The position numbers and the translations under genes are program-made. Positions 16,178-25,154 of a stretch of DNA of 64,000 bases are shown piece by piece. The stretch's first letter is position 1; each line of letters opens with the position of its first letter. Below the pieces are notes generated by a model. That model saw only the letters and a program-made list of their open reading frames with translations. It had not been told where the DNA came from and made no database searches. The stretch covers positions 1 through 64,000 of the forward strand of contig JAGAJF010000020.1 in NCBI GenBank assembly GCA_017829005.1, read 5' to 3'. The DNA is from Oscillospiraceae bacterium (GTDB taxonomy: Bacteria > Bacillota > Clostridia > Oscillospirales > Ruminococcaceae).

Positions 16178-17323
16178 TTAAGAGCCTTGCTGAATTATCG
16201 GTAACATTACTGTCGCCTCAAGCCCGTCATTATGATCATGAAGCAGAATTTGTCCGTTCATCTGCTCCGTGATATATTTAACAATATAAAGACCGAGCCC
16301 AGAGCCCTGTTCGCTGCCGCAGTTTTTTCCGCGGTAGAATTTATCGAAAATAAAGGGCATATCCTCGTCGGGAATACCCTTGCCGAAGTCACGAAAATGT
16401 ATCATAACAACTCCGTCCGACATAGTGATAAATACATCTATGTCCGTTTTTGCATATTTCCGCCCATTGTTTATGAGATTTTCCGTTATCTGCATGAGCC
16501 TGTTTTTATCCGCATTCACAACAGCGGTAAAATCGGGCTTTATAAAATTAACATCGTTATGCTCCGCCGCAATTTCGTTCACCGAATTTTCAATAAAGCC
16601 GCAAAGCTCGAATGTCTCGGGAATGATTTTCAGCTTGTCCATATCCGAAAGTGAATGCAAAAAAAGATCGTTTGTGAGCCGTGATACCTCGTCGCACTTT
16701 TTCATTATCACAGCAAGATATTTCCTGCGCTTTTCGGGAGTGCCGTCAAGATTTGCTTCAAGTCCCTCCGCATAGGCACGTATTGAAGCTATGGGCGTTT
16801 TGATATCGTGGGAAAGGGTGGCAATGACCGTTTTGTTATTCTCCACAGCCTCTCGCTCACAGGAACGGGCTTTTGTTATCTCTCGGCGCATACTGTCAAA
16901 CGCCCACGTAAACTCGCCGAAATAGTTTGAACGATCGTACTCAAGAGGGATATCGAAATTACCCTGTGATATCTTCTCCGCAAAGCCTTTCAGCTTGTCA
17001 AAGGGACGGAGCACGGCGAAATATACATAACCGAAAACGCTGAATGCAAACAAAATGCATATACCGCACATAACAAAAATGCCGCCGTTCATATCGCAAA
17101 CGGTCTGCTCGGAGCGTATGCTTTCTGACAGCAATGCGGTTTTTTCGGACAGCTTTTCATACTCACCCATTTTTACAAGCTGCTCTATCTCATTTATTGC
17201 AACAAGCTGCTCCGACTTGTTATCCTGTGGATCAACCTGCCTTCCGGAAAAATAAAATATGCCTGTCAAAATAACTATCAGCGCCGAAAACAGCGCCGTT
17301 ACGGAGATAAGTCTGCCCTTCAT
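16178..17323 (-). CDS. Sensor histidine kinase
   Basis: A 381-residue membrane kinase. Two membrane helices (about 7-25 and 81-104) flank a short external loop of some 55 residues. A HAMP segment (about 105-155), a HisKA domain with phospho-accepting His172 in TLSHDIKTP, and a HATPase domain (N-box TENLINNGRKYA, G1 FRDFGKGIPDED, G2 GSGLGLYIVKYI) follow. The small sensor loop suggests it senses membrane events or the neighbouring transporter. Its start overlaps the regulator stop by 4 bp (ATGA). Confidence 0.94.
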   Translation of the reverse strand: MKGRLISVTALFSALIVILTGIFYFSGRQVDPQDNKSEQLVAINEIEQLVKMGEYEKLSEKTALLSESIRSEQTVCDMNGGIFVMCGICILFAFSVFGYVYFAVLRPFDKLKGFAEKISQGNFDIPLEYDRSNYFGEFTWAFDSMRREITKARSCEREAVENNKTVIATLSHDIKTPIASIRAYAEGLEANLDGTPEKRRKYLAVIMKKCDEVSRLTNDLFLHSLSDMDKLKIIPETFELCGFIENSVNEIAAEHNDVNFIKPDFTAVVNADKNRLMQITENLINNGRKYAKTDIDVFITMSDGVVMIHFRDFGKGIPDEDMPFIFDKFYRGKNCGSEQGSGLGLYIVKYITEQMNGQILLHDHNDGLEATVMLPIIQQGS

Positions 17324-18009
17324 TCCTTCACCTCCAGCATATAGCCAACTTTATAAACAGTTTTAATAAACTCAGGCTCGGCAGGTCTTTCCTCCAGCTT
17401 TTCCCTCAGCCAGCGGATATGAACCGCAAGAGTTGACGTCTCCACCGCCGCAAAGGCTCCCCACACCTCAGACAGCAGCTTATCCTTTGAAACTGCCGTA
17501 TTCATATGCTCGCACAGATATGCAAGCAGGTCAAATTCACGGAGAGACAATGACAGGCTTTCGCCCTTTTTAGTGACAGTTCTCGCTGTGATATTTACGG
17601 AAATATTTCCGAATGTCACTGTCTTTTCTTCCGTCCCGAAGCCGTAGGTGCGGCGGATAAGGGCATTTACTCTGGAGAGCAGCTCCTTCATTGAATAGGG
17701 CTTCGGAAGATAATCATCTCCGCCTATATCAAAGCCTGTGATACGGTCAGTCTCGCTGGTTCTGGCACTGGCAAATATGACGGGCACCGTTGATACCCGT
17801 CTGAGCTCTCTGCACAGCTCAAAGCCAGTGGTATCGGGCAAATTTATGTCAAGCAGTATCAGATGATATGTATTTCCCGACAAAAGCTCAAAGGCTTTTT
17901 CACTGTTATGGGCACAGGTCACTGTGTAGCCGTAGCTTTCCAGCATTTCGGATATGATAAAGGAAAGATCTTCATCGTCGTCTATTATGAGTATTTGTTT
18001 TCGGGACAT
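17320..18009 (-). CDS. OmpR-family response regulator
   Basis: A 229-residue DNA-binding regulator paired with the kinase. The receiver domain has the acidic patch at 10-12 (IIDDDED), the phospho-accepting Asp54 in LLDINLPDT, and the LPKPYS lysine loop. The C-terminal winged helix ends DKLLSEVWG…HIRWLREKLE…VYKVGYMLE, as expected for the OmpR/PhoB group. AAGGAG precedes the ATG. It probably controls the downstream ABC exporter and perhaps other envelope genes. Confidence 0.95.
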   Translation of the reverse strand: MSRKQILIIDDDEDLSFIISEMLESYGYTVTCAHNSEKAFELLSGNTYHLILLDINLPDTTGFELCRELRRVSTVPVIFASARTSETDRITGFDIGGDDYLPKPYSMKELLSRVNALIRRTYGFGTEEKTVTFGNISVNITARTVTKKGESLSLSLREFDLLAYLCEHMNTAVSKDKLLSEVWGAFAAVETSTLAVHIRWLREKLEERPAEPEFIKTVYKVGYMLEVKE

Positions 18010-18038
18010 AATATTGCTCCTTAGTAACCGTCAGACCC

Positions 18039-18115
18039 GCCTGATGAAGCAATCAGGCAGGATAAACGAATATGGGTATTTTTTTCAGTATACCATATTT
18101 GAAAATGATAATCAA
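18039..18115 (-). promoter_or_regulatory. Promoter and leader hairpin of the two-component operon
   Basis: On the minus strand TTGATT (18110-18115) and TATACT (18087-18092) are 17 bp apart. In the leader, GCCTGAT and ATCAGGC (18039-18058, loop of 6) form a 7-bp hairpin that could be a regulator site or an mRNA structure. Confidence 0.6.
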
Positions 18116-18145
18116 TATAAACTGTCCATAAAATGTAGTAAAACA

Positions 18146-18175
18146 GGGCTTGCACGAACCCGTCCGTGCAAGCCC
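18146..18175 (-). terminator. Terminator of the rRNA methyltransferase gene
   Basis: GGGCTTGCACG and CGTGCAAGCCC form an 11-bp perfect stem just past the gene, with TGTTTTAC following on the minus strand. Confidence 0.75.
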
Positions 18176-18181
18176 CGGGAA

Positions 18182-19297
18182 TTATTTGTAATATGAAAAC
18201 AGCTGACATTTTATCATACCGTTGTAAAGCTTTCTCCGCTTGTCCGCGCGTTTGCCAAAGAATTTCTCAAAATCCTCGTGGGGTGCGATGACCGAGCAGG
18301 GGTGAGATTTGTCCGCAAGAAATACTTTGCCCATGGCTTCATAAAGCTTTTCCGCTTCCTTTATCTCAAGAAGTCTCTCACCGTAGGGGGGATTGCATAC
18401 GGTAAGGGTGTTGTCCCTGTTGACATAATCCTTTATGTCAGCCCTCTCTGCCTTGATCCTGTTTCGAACTCCTGCCTTGGCACAGTTGTCGTTGGTGAGA
18501 GCCACACATTCGGGGTCAATGTCATAGCCATATGCGTAAAAATCGCTGTCTCTGATAATGCTGTCCATAGCCCGTGTCCGTTCCTCACGCCATATTTCGG
18601 GAGATATGCAGTCCCATTTCTCGGCGGCAAAGGTGCGTTTAAGTCCCGGAGCGATGTTCAGAGCCTTGTATGCTGCTTCGATAAGAAGTGTTCCGCTGCC
18701 GCAGAAGGGGTCGCAGAAAACTGTGTCCCGCCTCACCTGGGCAAGGTCTATAATGCCTGCCGCAAGGGTCTCCTTGATGGGAGCGGCATTGGAATTTCGG
18801 CGGTAGCCTCTTTTGTGAAGCCCTGCACCGGAGGTGTCAAGATATATGGAAGCCTTGTCCTTTAAAAGGTTAAATTGTATCTGATGAACAGCTCCCGTTT
18901 CCTCGAAATAGCTTACGTGATAAACGCTTTCAAGCCGCTTCACCGCCGCCTTTTTGATAATCGACTGGCAGGCGGGAATGCTCGATAGCTGGGAGCTTAT
19001 GCTGTGACCCTTAACGGGAAATGCGTCGCTTTTGCCGATGAAACGCTCAAGGGGAAGAGCCTTCACGCCCTCGAAAAGCTTGTCGAAGGTGTCCGCCTCA
19101 AACTCACCCAAAAGAATCTGAACTCTCTCGGCGGTGGCAAGGCAGAGATTTGCCCTTGCTATCATTTTTTCATCGCCCTCAAAGGTCACACGTCCGTCGG
19201 TAACGGAAATATTCTCTCCGCCCATTTTTCTGACCTCAAAATTCAGAACGCTTTCAAGCCCGAAATGACAGGGGCAGCTAAGTTTTATCTTATCCAT
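18182..19297 (-). CDS. THUMP-domain RNA methyltransferase (RlmL/RlmK-like N-terminal half)
   Basis: A 371-residue SAM-dependent N2-guanine RNA methyltransferase, most like the RlmL part that modifies 23S rRNA. An N-terminal ferredoxin-like/THUMP region (about 1-160) precedes the methyltransferase core with DPFCGSGTLLIEAA (SAM motif I) and the catalytic NPPYGERL (motif IV). HKRGYRR before the core is typical. ATG 19297 is chosen because AAAGGA precedes it and it lies 16 bp after the PBP stop; the upstream in-frame ATG overlaps the PBP gene. It appears co-transcribed with the PBP. Confidence 0.88.
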   Translation of the reverse strand: MDKIKLSCPCHFGLESVLNFEVRKMGGENISVTDGRVTFEGDEKMIARANLCLATAERVQILLGEFEADTFDKLFEGVKALPLERFIGKSDAFPVKGHSISSQLSSIPACQSIIKKAAVKRLESVYHVSYFEETGAVHQIQFNLLKDKASIYLDTSGAGLHKRGYRRNSNAAPIKETLAAGIIDLAQVRRDTVFCDPFCGSGTLLIEAAYKALNIAPGLKRTFAAEKWDCISPEIWREERTRAMDSIIRDSDFYAYGYDIDPECVALTNDNCAKAGVRNRIKAERADIKDYVNRDNTLTVCNPPYGERLLEIKEAEKLYEAMGKVFLADKSHPCSVIAPHEDFEKFFGKRADKRRKLYNGMIKCQLFSYYK

Positions 19298-19313
19298 AAA
19301 AAATATCCTTTTA

Positions 19314-21629
19314 TCAGTTGTTTCCGTCATCAAGCAGCTCGTCGGTCAGCTCGTCAATGTCGATAGCGTCGGGGGAGATGGTGGTAATAGCCGCCTCGGT
19401 TATTTCGGGAAGCTTGGGAGCTGCCGCAGCGCCGCCGCACTTTGTGCATATGGGAGGAACATTTGTGGACTTGTAATATCCCACATTTCCCGTAGGACAG
19501 CTTCCGCTGGCGATAAGACCCGTATTGGAGCAGTAGTAAAGCTCCTTGACGGTATCGCACTCGGGGAATTCGGTTCTTGTGCCTGCTTCGGCAATGTCAC
19601 CGAAAATATTCTTCCACAGCTGAGCCGAGCCGTAATAGGTTCCCGACTTAACGGTCCTGTTGTCATCGTAGCCGTACCATACGCCGCTTACGTAATCGGG
19701 AGTGCAGCCAACGAAAAGGGTGTCTCTCCAGTCCTGAGTGGTACCTGTTTTGCCCACAACGGGAACATTATTAAGCTTTGCTGCACGTCCCGTACCGTTG
19801 GGACCCTCGATTACCGTCTGCATAAGCTTGTTCATAACGTATGCAGATTCCTCGCTTATGGACTGAATGGGTGTGTACTGATGCTGCAATATTATCTCGC
19901 CCGAGGGGTCGATAACGTGGGTGTATGATGTGGGAGCGAAATATTGTCCGCCGTTTCCGAAGGGCTGATATGCAGCCACAAGCTCTCTGAGGTAAATACC
20001 CTCTGTAAGAGCGCCCACCGACATAGGCGAAAGGTTTGCGTCATAAGCGGTAAGTGTGGATATCTGATATTTGTTCATTACAAACTCAAATACATTTGCA
20101 GCTCCCGCACCCTCCACCAGACGGGCGGAAACGGTGTTGAGAGACCTCTGGAGAGCCTGGAATGTGAAATATGAACGTCCGCTCCATACGTTGTCCGCAC
20201 TTGTTGAGCTGTAGTTTGTAGGCCATTTTCTTGTCTGACCGGGATTATTTTCGTCGGGAATTTCAATAGGCAGGTCCTGAATGATGGAGGACCAGGTTAT
20301 AAGATTGTTCTCAATGGAATATGAGTAACCCGCAAGGGGCTTGAAGCAGGAACCTGCCTGTCTCTTTGCCATAGTGGCACGGTTGAAGATGTTTGAGCCT
20401 GCTTTCTCACCGATACCGCCTGCCACTGCAAGAACGTTGCCCGTATAGTCCATAACAATGAACGCCGACTGAGGAGGGTCGCTCAGAACCTTGTCGGAAA
20501 ATGTGGTGTAATCACGGTATTTCTCCTCTATCTTTTCCTGCATTTCAATGTCAATGGGGGTGTGAATGGTGTAGCCGCCGTTATAGAGCATATCGCTGGC
20601 AGTATCGAAATCAACGCCGTAAAGCTCCATAAGGTCAAGGGTAACGTCTCTGATTACCATATCCACATACCAGTTCTGTATCTCGTTTGATTTTTCGTCC
20701 TTGTCGGGGTCTCTGAAATGAAGCTCCTCGTTGACAGCTTCCTCGTACTGCTCCTCGGAGATGGCGGCATTGTTGTACATTGCCTTTAAAACAAGCTCCT
20801 GACGCTCCTTGTTAGCCTCGGGGTCGGCAAAGGGATTGAGCCTTTCGGGGCTTTTTGGGATAGCCGCAAGGCAGGCACCCTCTGCAAGGGTCAGCTCGGA
20901 AACGTCCTTTCCGAAATATTTAAGGGAAGCTGCCTGAATACCGTTGGCGCTTCCGCCCATACCTACACAGTTAAGGTAGGCTTCAAGGATCTCGTCCTTG
21001 GTTCGGTAGCGTTCAAGGTCGCTGGCACGGAAAATCTCACGCATCTTTCTGTCCCAGTTTTCGTCTTTATCGCCCGAAACATTTTTGATGAGCTGTTGGG
21101 TAATGGTGGAACCGCCCTGCCTGCTGCTGTAGATAACGCCGCCCAGAATTTCGTTGAGGAATGCGCCGAAGGTACGCTTCCAGTCAACGCCTGCGTGCTC
21201 GTAGAAACGCTCGTCCTCAATGTAAACAAATGCGTCACGGACATGTCTGGGAATGCGGTCGATGGATACGGGTATACGGTTTGCGGCACGGCTTATCTTT
21301 GTCAGCTCAACATCGTTGCCCTCCTTGTCCTGACCGTAGATGAAGGTGGTGTAGGCAAGATCGAGGCTGTCCAGGTCGATGTCGATAGGGGTGCTTTCAC
21401 GAAACTGCATTACATACAGCGTAAGAGCTGCCGCAATGATGGAAACGCTTATCACCGCAATAAGGATAAGGGACAGCAGCACCGTTCCGATGACTGTAAG
21501 TGTCTTGCGAATAGGGCCTGCTTTTTTCTTTTTTCTCTTTTTCTTTTTGCTTTCAGCGGGCGAAGCCTTTTCTTCCGAAGCCATATGGGCAGGCTTGCCT
21601 GCTGCTTTCTTTTTGTTCTCGCTGCTCAA
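19314..21629 (-). CDS. Class A penicillin-binding protein (PBP1A type)
   Basis: A 771-residue bifunctional peptidoglycan synthase. A Lys-rich cytoplasmic tail (about 1-42) leads into a membrane helix (45-73). The GT51 transglycosylase shows Glu138 in VYIEDERFYEHAGVDW and GGSTITQQLIKN. The transpeptidase has Ser427 in the SCFK box, SLN at 496-498 and KTGT at 627-630. A short Cys-containing C-terminal segment (four Cys in about 40 residues) resembles tails of clostridial PBPs. The start is TTG at 21629 with AGGAGG well placed upstream; there is no nearby ATG. It is the first gene of a two-gene operon. Confidence 0.95.
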   Translation of the reverse strand: MSSENKKKAAGKPAHMASEEKASPAESKKKKRKKKKAGPIRKTLTVIGTVLLSLILIAVISVSIIAAALTLYVMQFRESTPIDIDLDSLDLAYTTFIYGQDKEGNDVELTKISRAANRIPVSIDRIPRHVRDAFVYIEDERFYEHAGVDWKRTFGAFLNEILGGVIYSSRQGGSTITQQLIKNVSGDKDENWDRKMREIFRASDLERYRTKDEILEAYLNCVGMGGSANGIQAASLKYFGKDVSELTLAEGACLAAIPKSPERLNPFADPEANKERQELVLKAMYNNAAISEEQYEEAVNEELHFRDPDKDEKSNEIQNWYVDMVIRDVTLDLMELYGVDFDTASDMLYNGGYTIHTPIDIEMQEKIEEKYRDYTTFSDKVLSDPPQSAFIVMDYTGNVLAVAGGIGEKAGSNIFNRATMAKRQAGSCFKPLAGYSYSIENNLITWSSIIQDLPIEIPDENNPGQTRKWPTNYSSTSADNVWSGRSYFTFQALQRSLNTVSARLVEGAGAANVFEFVMNKYQISTLTAYDANLSPMSVGALTEGIYLRELVAAYQPFGNGGQYFAPTSYTHVIDPSGEIILQHQYTPIQSISEESAYVMNKLMQTVIEGPNGTGRAAKLNNVPVVGKTGTTQDWRDTLFVGCTPDYVSGVWYGYDDNRTVKSGTYYGSAQLWKNIFGDIAEAGTRTEFPECDTVKELYYCSNTGLIASGSCPTGNVGYYKSTNVPPICTKCGGAAAAPKLPEITEAAITTISPDAIDIDELTDELLDDGNN

Positions 21630-21710
21630 GGGTAATTGCCTCCTTTAAGGTCGCAGTATATACGGCAGATAGATCTGCACTGATAGGTTTATGTAAGCGT
21701 ATATAAATAC

Positions 21711-21739
21711 ATTATATCATATTCTTTCGGGCATTTAAA
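21711..21739 (-). promoter_or_regulatory. Promoter of the class A PBP operon
   Basis: On the minus strand TTTAAA and a perfect TATAAT are 17 bp apart, about 80 bp before the TTG start. Confidence 0.5.
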
Positions 21740-21801
21740 GGCTTTTCGGGCATATTTCATTATTTGTTAATAAAATTTGAGCAATAAAGGTAAAACTAAG
21801 G

Positions 21802-21830
21802 TTGACGTAAAGGAAAAAGTAGTATATAAT
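21802..21830 (+). promoter_or_regulatory. Promoter of the 437-residue unknown gene
   Basis: TTGACG (21802-21807) and TATAAT (21825-21830) with a 17-bp spacer, 32 bp before the ATG. Confidence 0.75.
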
Positions 21831-21861
21831 TAAAATCAGTACTTATAAGACGGGTGATGAA

Positions 21862-23175
21862 ATGGGAAATTTCTATGAAAACGAAACGGAATGTGAAAAG
21901 TGCATAGCCCTTTTCCATACCTCTTCGGGAAAAAAGAAGCAGCTGTATCTGGAGGAGCTTTGCAGATTTAAAACAAAAGCGTCAGACAAATTCTGGCATG
22001 ACAGGATAACCGACGAGCGTTTTCTGCCATACATAATGATGTGCCGCAGCGATGAGTTTTCCGATTATTGTGCAGGAAGGCTCAGTGATTTTCTTGACAG
22101 GGCGCTGGAGGGAATGGAGTACAGAGATGCTGTAAATGAGCTGTATTTCCTGCTCCACGCCTGCCTTTTCAAGGAGTCGGACAAAATGACCGATGTGTAC
22201 GCAAAGGCGGCAAGAAATTATAAAAAGATACTGAAAATGGGACTTGGCTGGAGCGGCGATATTATTTCTCAGACCGGTCAGCCGCCCTTTCTGTATGCAA
22301 GATATCTTGCCGAGAGGGAGCAGAACTGTGAAAATACGTTCTTCACCGCCCTCACCGACATCATCATTCTTACAATGGCAAATGCCATAGAGACAGACGG
22401 GGAGTACGAGACCTTTACAGGCAAGGTCAAGGAGCTGTATGAGCTGTACCCCGATGTGTTTGCAGAGGCAGGATTTTTCGCATATTTTGTAAAGGACACC
22501 ACTGCCGCCTATGATAAATTTTCCTATCTCCTTGAGGACCCTGCAACGTACCCAAGGATATTCTGGGTGCTTGACGGTCTTTCCTGGGAAAATAACGGCT
22601 ATGTACAAGGCTCGCCCACATATTTTGCAGGTCCCGACAATGAGAGAAGGCATTTTTCCCTTGTAATAAACGACATTGATATCAGATGGTATAAATTCTT
22701 TGCCGAAAAGGCTTTAGAGGACGTGAAAGGCTTCACAACGGAAGACCCATTTTTTTACAGCGTGTATCTCAGAAGCTTTTCAGTACGAATGATAGAGCTT
22801 ATCGCCCCCGAAAACGAGGAAACTATGGAATACAGCCGCAGGTATTTCAGAGAAAGCGCAGTGCTTGGAGGAAACCCTGCAGATTTTGCAGGACTCCTGC
22901 AGTGCGGCTGTATCAAGGATGCAAATGACCTTACAGAGCTTTGCCTTGATATCGCCAAGCAGATCTGTAAGGGCAGACAGCGTTATTGCTACCATATCCT
23001 TTTCCATTTTTTCAGAGAGTTTTCAAGGGAGGACAGGCTTGCAGCGGCAGGCAAGACGGCAGAATATCTTTCGGAGCATGAGCATTCCGAGCGTCTTGCG
23101 GCTCAGAGAAATGTGTTTTTCGAGCAGTATGACGCATTTGTCCGCGATGAACAGAGCTTCTTTGACGGTGAATGA
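21862..23175 (+). CDS. Protein of unknown function, 437 residues
   Basis: I do not recognise this protein. It is soluble, mostly helical by composition, rich in aromatic and acidic residues, with scattered Cys (for example ETECEKCIALF near the N-terminus and LLQCGCIKDANDLTELCLDIAKQICKG cut into two Cys groups later). Repeated helical pairs suggest an alpha-solenoid, but no TPR or HEAT consensus is clear. It is a single-gene unit with a good promoter, and its stop codon directly abuts that of the convergent VTT-family gene. Confidence 0.7.
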   Translation: MGNFYENETECEKCIALFHTSSGKKKQLYLEELCRFKTKASDKFWHDRITDERFLPYIMMCRSDEFSDYCAGRLSDFLDRALEGMEYRDAVNELYFLLHACLFKESDKMTDVYAKAARNYKKILKMGLGWSGDIISQTGQPPFLYARYLAEREQNCENTFFTALTDIIILTMANAIETDGEYETFTGKVKELYELYPDVFAEAGFFAYFVKDTTAAYDKFSYLLEDPATYPRIFWVLDGLSWENNGYVQGSPTYFAGPDNERRHFSLVINDIDIRWYKFFAEKALEDVKGFTTEDPFFYSVYLRSFSVRMIELIAPENEETMEYSRRYFRESAVLGGNPADFAGLLQCGCIKDANDLTELCLDIAKQICKGRQRYCYHILFHFFREFSREDRLAAAGKTAEYLSEHEHSERLAAQRNVFFEQYDAFVRDEQSFFDGE

Positions 23176-23856
23176 TCACGCCTTGCTTTTTGAGCTGTGC
23201 ATTTTATAGATCACTGCGGAAATAATAGTAATGACTATCTCCACCCCCGCACAGATGAGAAATTCGGGAGACAAAGGCTCGGTAATTGCCGAACCCATAA
23301 TGGTCGTAAGGATAAACCCGGGAGCTGTGCCGAGAAATGTGCCGAGAAGATATTTTTTGTAATCAAAACGTAAACTTCCCATAGCAAGGCTAATGATGTC
23401 ATAGGGCAGACAGCTTATTATTCTCAGGAAAAACGCACCCGAAAAATGTCTGTCCTTGCTGAATTCCTTGACCATTTCAATCTTTTTGTGCTTTGCCGCA
23501 AGCCTGTCAACCGCTTCGCTTTCGGCGTATCTTCCGATAAGGTAGGGAATGGTGGACATTACGATTATCCCCGCAAGATTAAGGGGAATGGCAATATAAA
23601 AGGGGAATATGGCTCCTGCGGCTGCCGCAATGAGCATCATCGGGAAAAAGTAGGAAAGGGATTTAAGAGCGTACATCACAAGTATCACCGCCGCCGCAGC
23701 CACAGGCTCGGAGGGGGTGTAGTTAAGTATCTGTTCCAGGGTCATATGCCGAAAACAGGTGACATACAGCATCGCCATTATCCCTATCATCAGCAGGGGA
23801 GAAAGCTGAATTATTCTTTTCAGTATAATTTTAAGCATCATTTTCATATGTATCAT
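23176..23856 (-). CDS. TVP38/TMEM64 (VTT-domain) membrane protein
   Basis: A 226-residue polytopic membrane protein of the VTT/DedA superfamily, linked to lipid scrambling or undecaprenyl-phosphate handling in related families. Hydrophobic segments lie at about 15-32, 50-65, 70-90, 95-110, 165-185 and 200-217. The family-type segment FSGAFFLRIISCLPYDIISLAMG and the following Y-L-L-G-T-F-L-G-T-A-P-G stretch are present. A promoter TTGAAA-16-TATAAT lies at 23911-23938. The start could also be the ATG nine bases downstream, which has the better-spaced ribosome site. Confidence 0.88.
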   Translation of the reverse strand: MIHMKMMLKIILKRIIQLSPLLMIGIMAMLYVTCFRHMTLEQILNYTPSEPVAAAAVILVMYALKSLSYFFPMMLIAAAAGAIFPFYIAIPLNLAGIIVMSTIPYLIGRYAESEAVDRLAAKHKKIEMVKEFSKDRHFSGAFFLRIISCLPYDIISLAMGSLRFDYKKYLLGTFLGTAPGFILTTIMGSAITEPLSPEFLICAGVEIVITIISAVIYKMHSSKSKA

Positions 23857-23989
23857 TCTTTCAAAACTGTAAAAATATGTAAATTAAACAGTAAATTTTC
23901 TGCTGATTATATTATATCACCGCCAGTCGCATTTTCAATAGCCGTAAAGTGATATTATTGTGTTAAAAAGATGAAAGTCGTAAAATTCC

Positions 23990-24018
23990 TTGTATTTTGA
24001 GGAAATTAGTGCTATAAT
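23990..24018 (+). promoter_or_regulatory. Promoter of the RING-like/DUF2628 gene
   Basis: TTGTAT (23990-23995) and TATAAT (24013-24018) with a 17-bp spacer; the transcript would begin about 50 bp before the TTG start. Confidence 0.55.
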
Positions 24019-24073
24019 GTAAACAGTCACCAAAACAGCGCTTTTTATGATACAGCGCAAAGGAGGCATTATT

Positions 24074-25090
24074 TTGTTTGACTATACAGGCTGTGAATGT
24101 AAGTCCTGCGGAAAGAAATTCACCTCTGAGGACGATATAGTTGTCTGCCCCGAATGCGGCACGCCATATCACCGTGAATGCTTTAAAAAAGAGGGAAAAT
24201 GTATCAACACCGAGCTTCACGAAAGCCACAAAAGCTGGAAGGAGACTCATGAAGAGCAAAAAACGGGAGCTGTATGCAAAAAGTGCGGCAATTCTCTGAA
24301 AGACGATCAGCTTTTCTGTGACAAATGCGGCGCACCCTCCGACTTTTTCTTCTCACAGGGCGGAAAGCCCGATGAAGCGGCGAGAGAAGAAACGCCGAAT
24401 GCTGAAAATATCGACCGTGCAATGGAGAATATCTATCCCTTTATGATAAATTTCTCCGACCCCCTCTGCGGCTTCAATCCCGATGAAAAGTACGATGATA
24501 CCGTAACTGTCAGGGATATGGGAGATTTTGTAGGCTCCAATACCCATTATTATCTGCCGAAATTCAGAAATATGCGGCATCTTAATTTAAAGCTCAGTAT
24601 GAATTTTCCCGCAATGTTCTTCCCCGAGCTTTATTTTGCCTACCGCAAAATGCCCCTTGCAGCGGTGCTTGTGCTGATACTGAGGACGATCATCAGCTTT
24701 CCCGCTATGGCAATATCCACTCAGGCGATGTTTGAAGATGAGATGTACAGGACTATGCTCACCCGTATGTATCCGTACATTTCGGAGTTTGTGGAAAAGC
24801 TGCTTTCTCTTGACCTGACTCACGGCGCATTTATGACGCTTTACAATTTCACAAATATCCTTGAATTTGCAGGCATATTTATTTTTGCGGGATTTGCCAA
24901 TTATATCTATTACCGCCATTCTCTGAACAAGGCTTCACAGATAAAGCAGCAGGCATTATCCTCGGGCGGCAATGTTTCCTTTGCCTTAAAACAGGGCGGA
25001 GGAGTTTCAGCGGCAATGCTCATACTGTTTATTGCACTTGAAATAGTAATGCAGTTTGTTTCTGTTGCAGCGGTATTTCTTCTTGTTTAA
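24074..25090 (+). CDS. Prokaryotic RING-like, zinc-ribbon and DUF2628 membrane protein
   Basis: A 338-residue protein with two cysteine modules and a membrane domain. The N-terminus has a treble-clef RING-like motif, CKSCGKKF then CPECGTPYHRECF, as in the Prok-RING group. A second ribbon follows: CKKCGNSL…LFCDKCGAP. After an acidic linker, the C-terminal half has the DUF2628 pattern with about four membrane helices. Function unknown. TTG 24074 is chosen because AGGAGG (24061-24066) is ideally spaced; an upstream ATG at 24047 precedes the ribosome site. Confidence 0.8.
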   Translation: MFDYTGCECKSCGKKFTSEDDIVVCPECGTPYHRECFKKEGKCINTELHESHKSWKETHEEQKTGAVCKKCGNSLKDDQLFCDKCGAPSDFFFSQGGKPDEAAREETPNAENIDRAMENIYPFMINFSDPLCGFNPDEKYDDTVTVRDMGDFVGSNTHYYLPKFRNMRHLNLKLSMNFPAMFFPELYFAYRKMPLAAVLVLILRTIISFPAMAISTQAMFEDEMYRTMLTRMYPYISEFVEKLLSLDLTHGAFMTLYNFTNILEFAGIFIFAGFANYIYYRHSLNKASQIKQQALSSGGNVSFALKQGGGVSAAMLILFIALEIVMQFVSVAAVFLLV

Positions 25091-25094
25091 TGCC

Positions 25095-25123
25095 TTGACA
25101 AGGGTTTAAGTATATGGTATAAT
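25095..25123 (+). promoter_or_regulatory. Consensus promoter of the cyclophilin gene
   Basis: TTGACA (25095-25100) and TATAAT (25118-25123) are both perfect with a 17-bp spacer. Confidence 0.85.
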
Positions 25124-25154
25124 TTTACAAGTTTAAAATATGGAGGAAAAACAA

